A DNA stretch of 64,000 nucleotides from Gnetum montanum (Eukaryota > Streptophyta > Gnetopsida > Gnetales > Gnetaceae), in contig MNCI01003644.1 of NCBI GenBank assembly GCA_015680685.1, positions 88,323-152,322 on the forward strand, in the 5' to 3' direction. Positions 22,443 through 34,629 of the stretch are shown in pieces; within the stretch, counting starts at the first letter, position 1; each line of letters opens with the position of its first letter. The position numbers and the translations under genes are program-made. The notes below the pieces were generated by a model, which ran no database searches, had not been told where the DNA came from, and was given only the letters and a program-made list of their open reading frames with translations.

Positions 22443-23332
22443 TGGTGAAGTGTAGTTCAACTAGCTATGTTAACAGCCATGTGTTAACATAGCCTTGTCA
22501 ATGTATCTCTATCAACACATTCTTACATGCATCGATGTAAATATGTTGATGCTAATATAGACAAGTCTATATAAATGCACACATCAACCATATTCATGGA
22601 ATATTAAGTTCATAGTGTATGAAATCCCTTATAGTTTGTTATTTGTAGATTTAGAATATTTTCCCTCTGAGTGCCCATAGTGTGAATGAAACAAATTGTA
22701 TAAAAATTTATGAAAGCACCATGTACCTAAATGCATTGGTGTAAATGATAATAAATTTGAGATTTTTGGAATTCATTATAGCACTTGGATTAGATTAATC
22801 TTTCTTAATCAACACTTTACTTTAAATGCATTTTACATTCTATGTTATAATAATTAAAGTAATTAATCATGAATACATAAGTATGACCACTTTAAGCATA
22901 ACATATAATGCTTGGTAATCCTAGTGGTGACCATTTGGTATGTCTAGTAATTATCACTTGGTAACTAGTAGTGTTAATATGAGTTCGGGATGTGTATGAA
23001 AAGTGGATATAGATACTTATGTTAGGATATTTAGCCTTTAGAATAGTTAGGTAGTTAAATAGTTAATCATTTAATGTTCATTTTTCTACTTAGAACTTAA
23101 GATAAAAATATAAATATATAAATAAAACAAATATCATATGCCTTAACTCATACTTAACCATACGTAAAGCACACATAAGCATGAGTTAGGAAGACAATGA
23201 TCACATGACCTATTGGCTCATAGTCTTTGACTATAGGCAAACTTAGGAACTAAGCCTATGAAATTTGACTAGATTACTAGTGGATAATTATGATTCATAT
23301 GGTTGGATGTAGGGTATACTCGCTACTCATCA
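22443..23332 (+). repeat. 5' LTR of element C
   Basis: 890 bp, opening TGGTGAAGTGTAG (a decayed TGATGAAGTG) and ending CTACTCATCA. A TATATAAATGCACAC promoter motif is at 22568-22582. It aligns throughout with 33765-34629 and more distantly with 4786-5707. Confidence 0.8.
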
Positions 23333-23333
23333 T

Positions 23334-23351
23334 TAGCGTTGTTACTAGGGC
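23334..23351 (+). promoter_or_regulatory. decayed tRNA-Asp-type primer-binding site
   Basis: TAGCGTTGTTACTAGGGC follows the 5' LTR after one T. Compared with the intact site of E2 (TGGCGCCGTTGCCGGGGA) it differs at seven of 18 positions. Six of these are C-to-T or G-to-A transitions. Confidence 0.65.
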
Positions 23352-23473
23352 TTTAATGTAGCTAGGTGTGCTAAGTAGGAAAAGGCCATATCATTATACA
23401 ATAATGTTGTAAGGACCAATCAATGATAAATCATTAAGAAAATAATAACACACTAATAAGCACACTATTTTTA

Positions 23474-25420
23474 GCAAGAGCTAACATGACTTATTCTCAT
23501 AGGAATAAGCCTCCATCATTTATAGGTAGATCCAATTAGTTATAGAAGGTCCCAAAAGCACCCCAACAACTTTGTGTTATGTACACCCATCTTGATCCAT
23601 ACAATCTAGATTTTACTTTCATCATACATAAAGATATGAAATTACATTGGAGGGATATGAAAGGTAACATTGTGTTACCTCCTGACCAATATGTTCCTAC
23701 CATGTTGATGAATAATCTCAGCAGGCTAGGTATTGTTGCACTCAATGCATAGTATGAGTTCTAAGATCATACTTATTGAGATTATCATCCTACTAATTTC
23801 CAACATAAGAAAGATCAGTAGATAGAGTCATGATATGAGATCTCTAAGGGTAACATGATTCCAACCTAGTTATTCTTGTAGCAACATAAGGAAGGTGAGG
23901 ACTTCTTTTCAGGTTAATCCCAATACATAAACTCTTCTCCTTTCTATGATGAGGAGACCCTTAACTAGAGCTTGTAGTCAACTATAGACAACCTAGCTAA
24001 GGAAAAGACTAGTTCTCAAGACTAAGGGGCCTCACAAGATAGGAATCCAAGCCAAACATCAAAGGGTAAGGATAACAAGAAGTACAAAGAAAAAGAAAAA
24101 TAAAGGTAAGCTAATCAAGGTAAGGAACAAAGAAGAAGAACTAGTAAGCATCATTCAACTGGTTCTTCTTTTTTTTAACCCTCATCATCCTCTTCATATT
24201 CATCCTCAAAATTCAATAGGGGGAAGAGAAGCTGAGATAGAATGAGGGATAGTTAAGATCAGGATGGAGATGATTGGTAGGACAAAAATAAACATAGGTT
24301 TTACCAAGATGATCAAGAATAGGAGCAAGGAAAATGATAATGGAAAGGAACATCATCATGAAAAAAGGCATAGTAGGACTCATCATAGACATCATGTTCA
24401 TGATAGGGATCATTATGATCAACATGACTATGATGAGCCTCTGTTGGCTACCTAAAATATGTTGAACATTTTAGAGGTAGTCTAGATACCTACAAGGCAC
24501 TTGAAAGATAGTCAAATCAAGAGGTCAAATGTGAATAATATCCCTAGTTTCAAAGGAATATACAATTTAGATACATAAATTTATCTTCAAGATTTTCATG
24601 AAGTCTTTGTCTTACAAAACATAGAGAATGAATGGTAGAAACTAAAGTTGTTCCCAAGGACACTCATCATGGAAATTGAAAGCTGGTACCAACCCTTAGC
24701 ATTAGAATCCATTCACCAATGAAATACTATGTTGGAGCTCCTCAATGACAAATACCAAATGTACTCTAGAGTGTCCAACTTATGAAGATAGATCTAGGGA
24801 TGGAAGCAAGGTAATCATGAGTCCTTTGATGTAACCCTAGGCATGTAATATTCTATTCTACATCAAAGGCTAGGCCATGGATACTTCCAAAGGAACTAGT
24901 TGTGCCATATCTTAAATGGGCTCAAAAATAAAATAAGGAAAACCCTTGGGATCTATGCCCAAGGACCTATTAGATTCAAAGGTTGATAGATTAGGTGGTC
25001 AAAGAGAAAGGAGAACTCAAAAATCATAATAGTGTAGATGAGAATAATAGGGACTCATCCATTCACAAAAGGGAGGTGCACTTTTGTGACTTTGAAGAGG
25101 AAGCACTACTTGATGAAGTGGTGTAAAGGAAAACTTTATTGATACAAAAATTTTTCACTAAAATATTAGCTAAGGTGGATAATATGTGGGACTCCTTGGA
25201 TGAGAAGTTCCAAACCACTCTAAAAATTATAGAAGAAAGAAAAGACCAAGGGAATATTGGTCAAGAAAGAAGGAAGAAAAAGGATGCAGAGCAAGGTTAT
25301 TATAAAAACAAGGGTAAAGCTACAACAGTAGAAGAGGTTTGAGATTCTAAAATAGATGATGATGATTGTGACATCTACCAATACAAACACCCTAATGGGT
25401 GTTGGCCAATGGTATCACAT
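23474..25420 (+). pseudogene. gag of element C
   Basis: From about 23474 the N-terminal part reads MTYSHRNKPPSF and later DQYVPTMLMNNLSRLG. A Lys/Glu/His/Asp-rich low-complexity stretch follows (24050-24440). The gag core then reads NIPSFKGIYNLD, ESWYQPLALESI, LLNDKYQMYSRVSNL and GWKQGNHESFDVTLG (24540-24960). This core is clearly homologous to the gag of E1 and E2. At 25365-25410 a decayed zinc knuckle, CDIYQYKHPNGCWP, matches the CNICLYDHPKGQCP of E2. Many stops are present, mostly TAG. Gag would package genomic RNA. Confidence 0.7.
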
Positions 25421-26129
25421 TTGTAGGAATATAAGATATGTGCATTAAATCCTAGATTGACAAAGTGGCAAGAATGTAGGTACTTGCCTTATCTACTATG
25501 CAAGTATAGGTAGTAGTTCCACCAACAAATGTATTCCACAAGTGAATCATCACTGTAACCTTAGGATCAGTATCTACAATGGCAACATCCATGGTCATGG
25601 GGAATGCCACCATTGTAGCAACAATATCCCTACAGGAAACCTGACCTTTATGAATGTTATGTCAAGCAACCTATATCCTTGCATGACTTATCTAGTCATG
25701 CCTTCTTGACTTATCACTACTACTCTCTAGAATACTATAGAACATCTTCTCCAAGAAGGAAGTCTCTTTTTCCTTTTCATCCTCCTCAGCACCCATCAAC
25801 CCCTACACCAGAATCAACTACAACTTTGCCACTTGCTCCATCCATGCAAGGTGAAATCACCACATAGTGACAATAATGAAATGCTATGAGGGTGGTGAAT
25901 CTATAGCCAAATATCCATCCAAGTGATCCTGAACCAAAGCCTCATAATAGGCCTTTCTTCAAAACTAGTAGTCTCACAAAATCCTCGTAAACACTCATGG
26001 TTGTTAAGCCTACTATATTTACCTCTAAAAATAACACTAAGCCACCTTCAAACAAAAAATATTCCTAGATCCACACTATCATGTTGACTCATGTAGTCAT
26101 GAATTTGATAAATACTATTCATCTTCCTA

Positions 26130-26300
26130 GGAAATGATCTAATCTTGTGAGTCTCTTAATTTACTTACAAATCACAAGAATTAAACCATGTAAGGTTCTC
26201 TTAGATTTAGGTTCTAGAGTCAACTTGACTTTCCAAGAAATGTATAATACTTGGAACTTGCATCCCTTGAAGAAAGAAATAGATTGGAGATGGTAGATCA
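26130..26300 (+). pseudogene. protease segment of element C
   Basis: The frame through 26186-26265 reads KPCKVLLDLGSRVNLTFQEM, a retropepsin-like active-site motif with DLG instead of DTG/DSG. A DLG variant is familiar in Athila-like elements. The region between the zinc knuckle and this motif (25420-26130) is Pro/Tyr/Ser-rich linker. Confidence 0.55.
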
Positions 26301-26459
26301 ATCCATCACTATCCCTCTGGGACTAGTGGAGGAAATAATGATCACCATCTATAGGTGGACCTATCTTGCTAATCTCCTTATGATCCATATGAACAACATT
26401 TGCTTGGTTATATCATTAACTTATAGTAATTGATCCATGAATATGCTAGCATTGTATAT

Positions 26460-27300
26460 ATATATATAAATTCCTTCATAAAGCCAAAGTGGCAGCCACT
26501 GCATAGGTTGAATCCCTAATTGAAGCATGTTATCAAAGAGGAGGTTGAACAACTCCTTAAGACTAGGTTCATCTACCCCATTGTGAAGAGAAAATGGGTT
26601 GGCCCACTCATTAGTATTTCCAAGAAAGGAGAAAAATGGAAAGCTAGTATAGACTTATGGCTATTGAACATGGTAACTTGCAAGGATCACTTTCCATTAT
26701 CATTTGTTGACCAAGTGTTGGACACCATAGCAGGGCATTGCTATTACAACTTCCTTGATGGTTATAGTGACTATAACCAAATCCAAATTACATTGGAGGA
26801 CTAGGCCAAAACTACATTCATAAGTTCCTAGGTGAATTTTACATATAGAAAGATGTTGTTTGGCCTCTATAATGCTCTTACTACATTCCAATGGTTGGCC
26901 ATCATCATCTTCCAACAATAGATTAATAGTAGGATAGAAGTCTTTATGGATGAATTCTCCACCTATGGTGCCATATTCAAGTAAGCCTTGAACTATCTTG
27001 AGTAGGTGCTTCAACGCTACATAGAAACTAACTTAAAGCTCAACTAGTAAAAGAGCCATCTGATGGTCTAGGAGGACATTGTACTAGGAAAAAGCATTTC
27101 AAGAAAAGGGTTTGAGGTGGACCTAGAAAAAGTGTAAGCCATGTAATGAATCATCACATAATCTGAAATGATTAAAGATGTAAGGTCATTCCTTGGTCAC
27201 ACTAGTTATTACAAGAACTTCATTAAGAACTTCTTGAATATTGCTAAATTTTTTATGGAGTAAATAAATAAGGATGCACCTTTCACCTTAATCAAGAATG
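26460..27300 (+). pseudogene. reverse transcriptase of element C
   Basis: A 94-codon frame at 26520-26804 contains EEVEQLLKTRFIYPI, WVGPLISISKKGEKWK and the conserved FLDGYSDYNQIQI. Then follow FTYRKMLFGLYNALTTFQ and, where F(V/A)DDF is usual, VFMDEFSTYG. The second catalytic Asp is replaced by Glu. Further on, VRSFLGHTSYYKNFI marks the RT connection. RT would copy the RNA into DNA. The stops and the altered active site show that it is inactive. Confidence 0.75.
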
Positions 27301-27339
27301 CAAGAATACATTCCAATAATTAAAATAGAAGTTCATAGA

Positions 27340-27790
27340 AACTCAAATTCTACATGTGCTTCACTGGTCTAGGCCATTTCACATCATTACCGATGCATTC
27401 AATTATGCTTTGGGAGTCATGCTTACATAATTGGATAATCAAAAATGCCCTTACTATATCCATTGTACAAGCTAAAGAATTATGGGAGAATAATTGAACT
27501 ACATTAATACAAAACAAGAGCTCCTGGTAGTGGTGTATGTTTTAGAAAAATTTAGGCATTATGTGCATGGATATCAAGTTTTTGTGTACACAAACCACAA
27601 TGCTATCCAGTTCCTCACGAACAAACTAATGGTAAACCCTTGTGTCATATGATGACTAGTGATTCTACAAAAGTTCAATCTTACTATGGTGGACAAAAAG
27701 GAGATCAAGAATGTGGTCATAGACCACTTTTCTTAGTTATGATGGAACAACAAAGAGGATGAAGGACCTTTATCTAACCAATTTTTAGAT
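27340..27790 (+). pseudogene. RNase H domain of element C
   Basis: Plus-strand frames give PFHIITDAFNYALGVML, then NYINTKQELLVVVYVLEKFR and GYQVFVYTNHNAIQFL, the standard order of gypsy RNase H. Stops interrupt it. The domain would remove the RNA template strand and leave the polypurine primer. Confidence 0.75.
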
Positions 27791-27799
27791 TAAATATTT

Positions 27800-29070
27800 T
27801 TAGCTAAAAATATTAAAATGCAAAGTTCCAAAGGTATTGATTGGTACAAGGAATTCCTCTCCTATCTACTCATTCAGGAAATTCCACACGAATGGGATAC
27901 CAAGAAGAAACAATATTTTCTTCACCTAGCCAAACACTACATGAAAATCGAGGGCAACATTTACAAGGTTTTCTCCAATGGCATGGGACAATGGTGCATG
28001 CCCAAAAATGATCAACTTCAAATCCTCCAAGATGCTCATGAGGGTCCATGTGGGGGCCATTATGTTGGGAAGAGAATGACCATTAAAATTATCATGATAG
28101 GATATTACTATTCAACCATATTCAAGGAAGCTAATAAATTCTTCCATTCATGTAAATGTTGCCAATGAGATGGAGTGATGACTATATAGATGGAAGGGTC
28201 CCAATAGTGGATTCAACCACTTGATCCTTTTGATCTCTAGGGAATTAATTTCATGGGGTCCATCAAACCCATATCCAATGGAAAGTAATACATCATTATA
28301 GTAGCTAACTGCTACACAAAATGAGTTGAAGTTGTTATCACTACTGATTATTCATCTTCTATAGTAGCATGGTTTGTAAAAACAAATGTGGTAAATAGGT
28401 TTGGTGTGCCAAGGATATTGATTTCTAATAATGGAATACATTTTACGAGTCCAACATTTAAAAACTAATGTAACACTTGGGGTAGAACACAAACCTACAG
28501 CTTCACACCATTCCAAGGTAATGGTGAAGTAGAAATTACTGATAAGGAAACAACTAGAATACTAACCCATATGGTTAGAAAATATAGAAAAGACTAGAGC
28601 AAGAAACTCAATGGTCTTCTATGGGCATATCGGTCAACTTAAAAACTTCCTATTGGTAATTCCTCCTATGAGTTAGTGTATGGGAAAATTCCAACTCTTC
28701 CAATCCATGCAAACCTCCACACACTTGCAACAACTTTTGAACTTGGCCTTTATTTATGTTTGACAGAAAGAGAATGATTAATGATATTAAATGTGCTAGA
28801 AGAAACTTGATTAGTAGAATTATCCATGAATGAAGTGCACTAGGCACACACCAAACAATGTCATGTCTTAAGAATAAGAAAAGTTAAATTCCAACTAGGA
28901 GATAAGGTTCTTTACTAGAATCCCATGCACATACCACAACACACAAAATTTCAAATGCTATGGAAGATACCTTTATCTATTCATGTAACTTTTTCATTTG
29001 GGGCCATGAAAATTTACCATACTTCTAGTCTAGATAAAAGATTATTGGTTAACATTTAAAAAATAAAATC
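27800..29070 (+). pseudogene. integrase of element C
   Basis: A 116-codon open frame at 27818-28168 carries the HHCC zinc-binding part: HEGPCGGHYVGKRMT, then FKEANKFFHSCKCCQ. The catalytic core follows in broken frames: PFDLxGINFMGSI, VANCYTK, NRFGVPRILISNNGIHF (an Asn sits where the second catalytic Asp is expected, again a G-to-A type change). Then come FTPFQGNGE and NRTxRM-like segments. No chromodomain is seen at the end (about 29070). Confidence 0.75.
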
Positions 29071-29155
29071 CTTTTTGGAATCAAGAATAACTAGTGGCAC
29101 ACACACCTCAATTGATGGCCAAGCATGTTCAATCTTTCAGATCTCCCCCTTTCAA

Positions 29156-29172
29156 CTTAGTTATGGGGGAGG
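29156..29172 (+). promoter_or_regulatory. internal polypurine tract of element C
   Basis: CTTAGTTATGGGGGAGG lies just after pol. Its first 14 bases repeat those of the terminal tract CTTAATTATGGGGGTA (33749-33764) with one change. E1 and E2 have the same internal motif before their 3' ORFs. It could serve as a second plus-strand primer, like a central polypurine tract. Confidence 0.55.
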
Positions 29173-31080
29173 TGGCCATCTATGTTAAGATTCTATGATG
29201 GCTACTCAAATTTTCAATTTTTTTTTACACTTTTCTTTATATATTTTTAATTTTCATGAATATTTTACAACTTATTTAATAGTTTTTTTCCTTTTTTATT
29301 TTTCTATACATGTTGTTTACTTCTTTATTTTTCATCAGGAATCTTGAATTTTTTCCATTGTTGCTACTACTAGAAGTTCATTTAAAGCTAGACTTTACAT
29401 TTGGATTGATTTTTTAATGACTAGATTTTGTTTTCATATTATGACATCGATTACTAGAATATTAATTTTTTGATGTTATCAGGTAAGGAGTCCAAATTAT
29501 CCACCCATTCCATTCAATTCTATGGGATTTTTTATCTTAGAAGACTAAGGTCCTTTCGTAATTACAAATTATAAAGAATCAATGACATTGATACTTAACA
29601 GACTTGAAATGAATCAAGTGGAATGGATAAGGGTATGGATTTAAGGGGACTTGTCACCTTCTATACCCAACTACCTACTTAAGTTTTATAAGATTTCTTA
29701 TTGTTCTTTCACCATTCCTACTATTGACCAATAATAGAAAGCATGCCTTTGCATGGTGTGGTTCCCATGGGAAAAAAAACCATGAGAATTCAAAGCACAT
29801 CCCTTACACATAATAATGGGATATAAGCACTAGTTATGGGGTTGGAAAGACATGTACCCATCCTTAAAGGCACCCCTCTAACTAAGGTCCATCCTATCTT
29901 CCTACTTCCCTTTTGTTCTCTACTTGGAGTGGTGGTTGATCTTTGGGAGTAATCATGAACTCTTGGGGGTTGGACAGTGTGAATATGATAATGCAAATTC
30001 ACTGCAAGTGGATGAACTTAGTTCTTACTAAGGATGGGACAATATTCAGTCACATTAACCACATGTTCCACAAGGACTTCATGTAATCAAGATGTGAACT
30101 CTATTACCACTATCTCTCTCCCACCATTTAATGCTTTTCATCAACCATCTCACTACCTCCTATCATGGTTATTTAATGTGTCTATTTTGGTATGTCATAA
30201 TCCTTTGATGATTTCTTATGTGGATTCGATCTTTAATTGAAAATGATCATTTATCATCCTTGGGGTCCATGGACTTCTTGGTATGAGAGCATGCAAGGAC
30301 ATTAATGGCATAAGCCTACTATGGGAGGGTCCACTTGCATACTGCCTTATCTTATTCGATTAAGCTTCCTATCCCTTGGTCATTTTGCATTCGATCTCAT
30401 CATTTTACAACACAAACATCCAATTTTGCAACACTTTAACATAATTAATTTCTCTTCTAATATCCTTTTCTAAGCTAATCTCATGCCCTCTTCCATGTTT
30501 TTTCATCATTCTTGGATTTTCTAGTTTTCTTTAGACTCTCATTTCATTTTAAAACTTCCCCAAAATACTTAATTTTTTCATTGGTAAAATTGTTGAAAAT
30601 AGCTGCATCATCACATCCCCATTAATGTAGTATGAAAATAGTATAAATATGTGTTAATACTTAGCCATTTTTTTCACATTTTCCTTCAAACACAAGAGGG
30701 GTTTTTACCATTTTTAGAGCCCAAAGACCTTCCAACTGCCATAACTTACAAACTACTCATCTAATTTACCTTGTTCTTTAATTCCTTAGCTATAAGAGAT
30801 AATCTTTACATCATAGGGCTTACAAAACTTTGGTTTATGATAGAAAATTTTTCAAAATTTTTCTAACCCTCCAAGGTTTAACCATTAGTATAATATTAAA
30901 ATCCTAGTTTAAACCAAATTAAGCCTCAGAAACAAACTCTAGTAGCCAACGAATAAAACAATAATTTTGCCATGATCATAAATGAACCTAAGTGTAACCT
31001 AACCCAATGAGAAAGGTATCAAAAAGGAACTAAGGGTTATACACTAAAATGCTAATCCATGGTTACATTTGTGATCACAG
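29173..31080 (+). other. non-coding spacer of element C between pol and 3' ORF
   Basis: 1.9 kb of AT-rich sequence with T-rich blocks (29215-29300) and no convincing reading frame. The 65-70-codon frames at 29790-30240 are not recognised. The last bases, TTGTGATCACAG, form a splice-acceptor-like end directly before the ATG at 31081. Confidence 0.5.
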
Positions 31081-31083
31081 ATG
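31069..31083 (+). promoter_or_regulatory. conserved splice-acceptor-like site at 3' ORF start
   Basis: GTGATCACAG is followed at once by ATGGC. E1 and E2 have GTGATTGCAG and ATGGC at the same position. A GCTAAT branch-like word lies about 30 nt upstream. This suggests a spliced mRNA for the 3' ORF. Confidence 0.45.
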
Positions 31084-33530
31084 GCACCAAAGAGAGAAGT
31101 ACTAGTGGAAGAGTCTTCCTAACTAAGGGAGAAGTAACCATAAGGAGAAAGGGACCAGCACTAGTAACAACCCTAAGAACAAGAGGCCAAAGCAACCCAT
31201 GCAATAGGATCTCTTCAAGAGAATCCTAAAGTGGAATCTATTCAAAAGATTCCAACTATTGAAATTGGCTAGTCTAGGTAATATGAGGCTCCAAGACTAA
31301 GATCTAACTTAGAGGTTACATTAATAGAGGCCTACCTAGAATATGTCTGAATCAAGGAGGTTCAAAGTTCAATTCTCCAAGAACTTAACTTTGGATACTT
31401 CTTGGAATTAGTTCCCAAGGAAGTCCACACACAACTACAAGGGTTTCCTATCTAGTCCATTGTCTACTCTAGTGGAGAATGGTACATGGGGGAGACCTAC
31501 CTATTTTGGAACAACTGACAAGGAGATGCATCTATTCAAATTAAAGACATTACCATATTCTACTCAATTGAGGCCATTATGGAGGCCCTCAATTTACCTA
31601 CTATTGGTGCAACTTTGGTAGAAATATCAAATTAGGGAGACCCAAAAGTGAAGAATGAATAGATTAAGCATTGCTCTAGGGTAGATCGTAAGGTAGAGCA
31701 TGTTTACTTTAAAAATCATGGCCTATCACCTAAACCCCATGGTGATGCCAAGTAAGTTCATAGCTTTCTTCATTTGTACATGCATCACTCTAAGAAAAAA
31801 TTTCCCACTTAACGTTACTTCCTTAGCTTATCTATTTAGAGATAAATAAGTGATTTAAGAAAAAATGTAAAAAAAATGAAGACACTCCCCTTCCCATGCC
31901 TTATTAGAAAACTCTACAAGAGAGGAGGCATAACATACTATGCCAACAATCCACTTTGTCATGCTTCTACCACATCTTTGTAGGAGATGATGAAGGATAA
32001 GGTAGTTGCAAAGTTGTAGAAAGAGTAGTGGCCACCATCACCACCTATGGAAGAGACCACATAAGAAGCACATGAAGTTGTAGAAAGGCTCCAAAGACAC
32101 CATGAGTAGTAGTTACAGAAACAACAAGGATCAACATGTGATGGGAAGCCATTAGTTTACTATCTAGCATTGAGCCATCTCAATGAGATCATAAGAACCA
32201 TTGGTTGGTTGGAGGGAACCATCTTTCTCTTCTTAACATAATGAACATAGGCATCCATGAGAAAAAATACTAGCACCCAAGAAGTTACAGTGTCCATCAC
32301 TGAATAAGAATTCCTTGAAATCTCTAGGAATTTCATGACTTTCTTGATGCACTTGGAGGAAGGTGAGGGGGTGACTAGCCTGGTGATGTAGCACCATGGA
32401 CAAGAGATAGTAGTGAAGGTGATGACCAATAAGATTGCTAAAGCCCTAAATGCTCCTATGGCATCTGTACCAAACATTGCTACCATGAACAATATCCAAA
32501 CATTCATAGGAGTAGGAAGTGATTGGTTAAGTGCAACCCAACACTTGGTCATCACCAAGGACATTCATCACCTACATGATGTTAAAAAACAAAAAGATAA
32601 AATGGTTGAATTCATTCAACAATAGTAGGAGTAGCTAGCCAAGGTAAACCTTGACCTAAGGAGGTTGGTAGTAGAAAATAGAAATCTCTTAATGGAGGAA
32701 GTATGAACAGTTCATCAGAAAACAACCATTAGGGTAGTTGCTTAGATGAACAAGGTTGTAAAATTTGAATAGGCCAAGAATCATTACAAGAACTAGGTGG
32801 AGCTCCTCAAAGAGGTAAATGAAAAAGAGATACAATTGGCTAAGGAAAAGATGAATGCAGTCCTTCACCAACTCCAACAAAGAGATGATGTGTGGTAGCT
32901 AATCTTTGATGGCTTCAACACATATAGCAAGGAATAAATCCACCTAAAATAGCTGTATATCATATATATGATGAAGTATATGGAGCTTTCCAACATCCAT
33001 TATACAAACTTGGCTATGCAAATCACAAGGATGCTAAGGACAAAGTTAGAGAAGCAAGTGGCTAGTTCTTACTTCTTGTACAAGGTAAAATTCAAACACC
33101 ATAAGGAGACGAAATAATAGTTGGAGATAACCAATGTGAAGCTTGAAGTCCTTAGAAGTAGATTCACTAACCAATGATCTATTACTGAGAAGTTAGCCAA
33201 GAGAATGAGTGATTACCACAAGTTGTAAAATCTAGTCAAGACATTCAACATCAAACATAAATAATTCACAACATGGTTTGTCAATGCCAAGGAGATGTTT
33301 CCCACAATGTTTTGCCCATGGGATGTCCTTGTACCAACCCACATTAGTAAAGCTTCATGGATTGTCTACAAGCCATGTGTCAATCAAGAGAATATGAAAG
33401 CATTACTAGATGCTTTTAGGCTTCCACCAGGAGCAGCATAACAACCTCAACTGCCTCCAGCACCATGAGTGTCAAAACTTGGCAAAGGACCTTCAACACC
33501 TTAGGAGCCTTCTCCTCCTAGTACTGTTTG
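31081..33530 (+). pseudogene. long 3' ORF of element C
   Basis: Opens MAPKREVLVEESS at an ATG behind the acceptor-like site. About 800 codons are traceable with many stops. The N-terminal domain (31330-31620) includes LNFGYFLELVPKEVHTQLQG, GEWYMGETYLFWNN, IQIKDITIFYS and ALNLPTIGA, and is homologous to the 3' ORFs of copy A, E1 and E2. A long, mostly helical, Lys/Glu/Gln-rich middle follows (NKIAKALNAPMASVPNI near 32430, KKQKDKMVEFIQQ near 32590), and it ends in a Pro-rich tail (33440-33520). No transmembrane envelope pattern is evident. Position matches the env-like ORF of other plant gypsy lineages, but homology to any envelope is not shown. Function unknown. Confidence 0.6.
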
Positions 33531-33748
33531 AAATCTCACCTTATCTTTGGCAATCTGGGAACCTACTAAAATTTTTGTAAGAGTATCTAATTTTTTTTAT
33601 ATGGACATCAGTTTTGTAATCCTATATAATTTGGCACTTAGAGTTGATTAGTTAGTTTGTCTATTGTTTTATAGTTAATAAATTACATAGTTCTCCAATT
33701 TTGTAAGAAGCTCAATGTTACTTTTGTTCACTTAAGAACAACTTTTTA

Positions 33749-33764
33749 CTTAATTATGGGGGTA
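33749..33764 (+). promoter_or_regulatory. terminal polypurine tract of element C
   Basis: CTTAATTATGGGGGTA abuts the 3' LTR start TGATGAAGTG. It is the usual plus-strand primer for reverse transcription. Confidence 0.75.
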
Positions 33765-34629
33765 TGATGAAGTGTAGTTTGATCAGTTGCATTGACAAGC
33801 ATATGTTGACATAGCCCCATCAACATAGCCTTGTCAACGTATCCCCATTGATGATGCAGTCAAGCTTATATAAATACACACACCAACTACATTTATGACA
33901 TGTTAAGTTCATAAAGTAGTGAAGCCCTTTCATTTTTTTGTTTCTAAAGTGATAATATTTTTCCTCTAAGTATCCACAGTGTGAATAAAAGATATTGTAC
34001 AAAACTTTATTCAAGTGTCATATACCTAAATGCATTGGCATGAAAAACAATAAAGTTGAGATTTCTGGAATTCATTGTAGTGCCTAGATTAGCTTAATCT
34101 TTCTTAATCAAAACTTTACTTTAAATGCATTTTACATTCCATTTTATAATCATTAAAGTAATTAATCATGAACACAGAAGTATGATTACTTTGGGCATAA
34201 TGTATAATGCTTAGTAATCCCAACAGTGACCATTTGGTACACCTAGTAGTAATCACTTGGTAATTTAGTAGCATTAGTATGATTTTAGAATGTGTATGGC
34301 AAGTCGCTATAGATACTTGTGTCAGGATAGTTAGTCTTTAGAATAGATAGGTAGTGAAATAGTTAATCATTTAATGCTCATTTTTCTACCTAGAACTTAA
34401 GATAAATTAAAAAAATGAATAAAACAAATATCATATGCCTTAACTCATACTTAACCATACATAAAGTGCACATAAGTATGAGTTAGGAAGATAATAATCA
34501 TATGATCCATTGGCTCATAGTCTTTGACTATAGGAAAACTTAGGAACTAAGTGCATGGAATTTGATCAGATATATAGTGAACCCTTGCAATTCATATGAT
34601 TGAGAATAGGATATACTTATTTCTCATCA
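33765..34629 (+). repeat. 3' LTR of element C
   Basis: 865 bp, TGATGAAGTGTAG to TTTCTCATCA, with a TATATAAATACACAC promoter motif at 33867-33881. It matches the 5' LTR along its whole length. Confidence 0.85.

Larger units (their letters stand above)
22443..34629 (+). mobile_element. element C: complete 12.2-kb Athila/Tat-like gypsy element
   Basis: Order: 5' LTR (22443-23332), primer-binding site, gag, protease, RT, RNase H, integrase, internal polypurine tract, a long 3' ORF, terminal polypurine tract, 3' LTR (33765-34629). RNase H lies before integrase, as in Ty3/gypsy. The tRNA-Asp-type primer site, the DLG protease motif and an extra ORF after integrase point to the Athila/Tat side of the family. 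Every coding part is interrupted by stops and frameshifts, so it is dead. The two LTRs look roughly 85 percent alike by eye. It splits the copia-C gag. A clean target-site duplication is not evident at the edges. Confidence 0.8.

Noticed and set aside
23536-23745. 69-codon minus-strand frame
   Set aside because: It is antisense to the element C gag N-terminus, whose plus-strand reading fits the element layout.
24213-24455. Met/Ile-rich minus frame and His/Asp-rich plus frame
   Set aside because: Both come from the low-complexity GATCATGAT-type stretch in the element C gag linker.
31081-33530. Calling the 3' ORF an envelope gene
   Set aside because: Position fits, but no signal peptide, transmembrane pair or fusion-like segment was recognised, and the domain resembles a plant transposon-associated protein instead.
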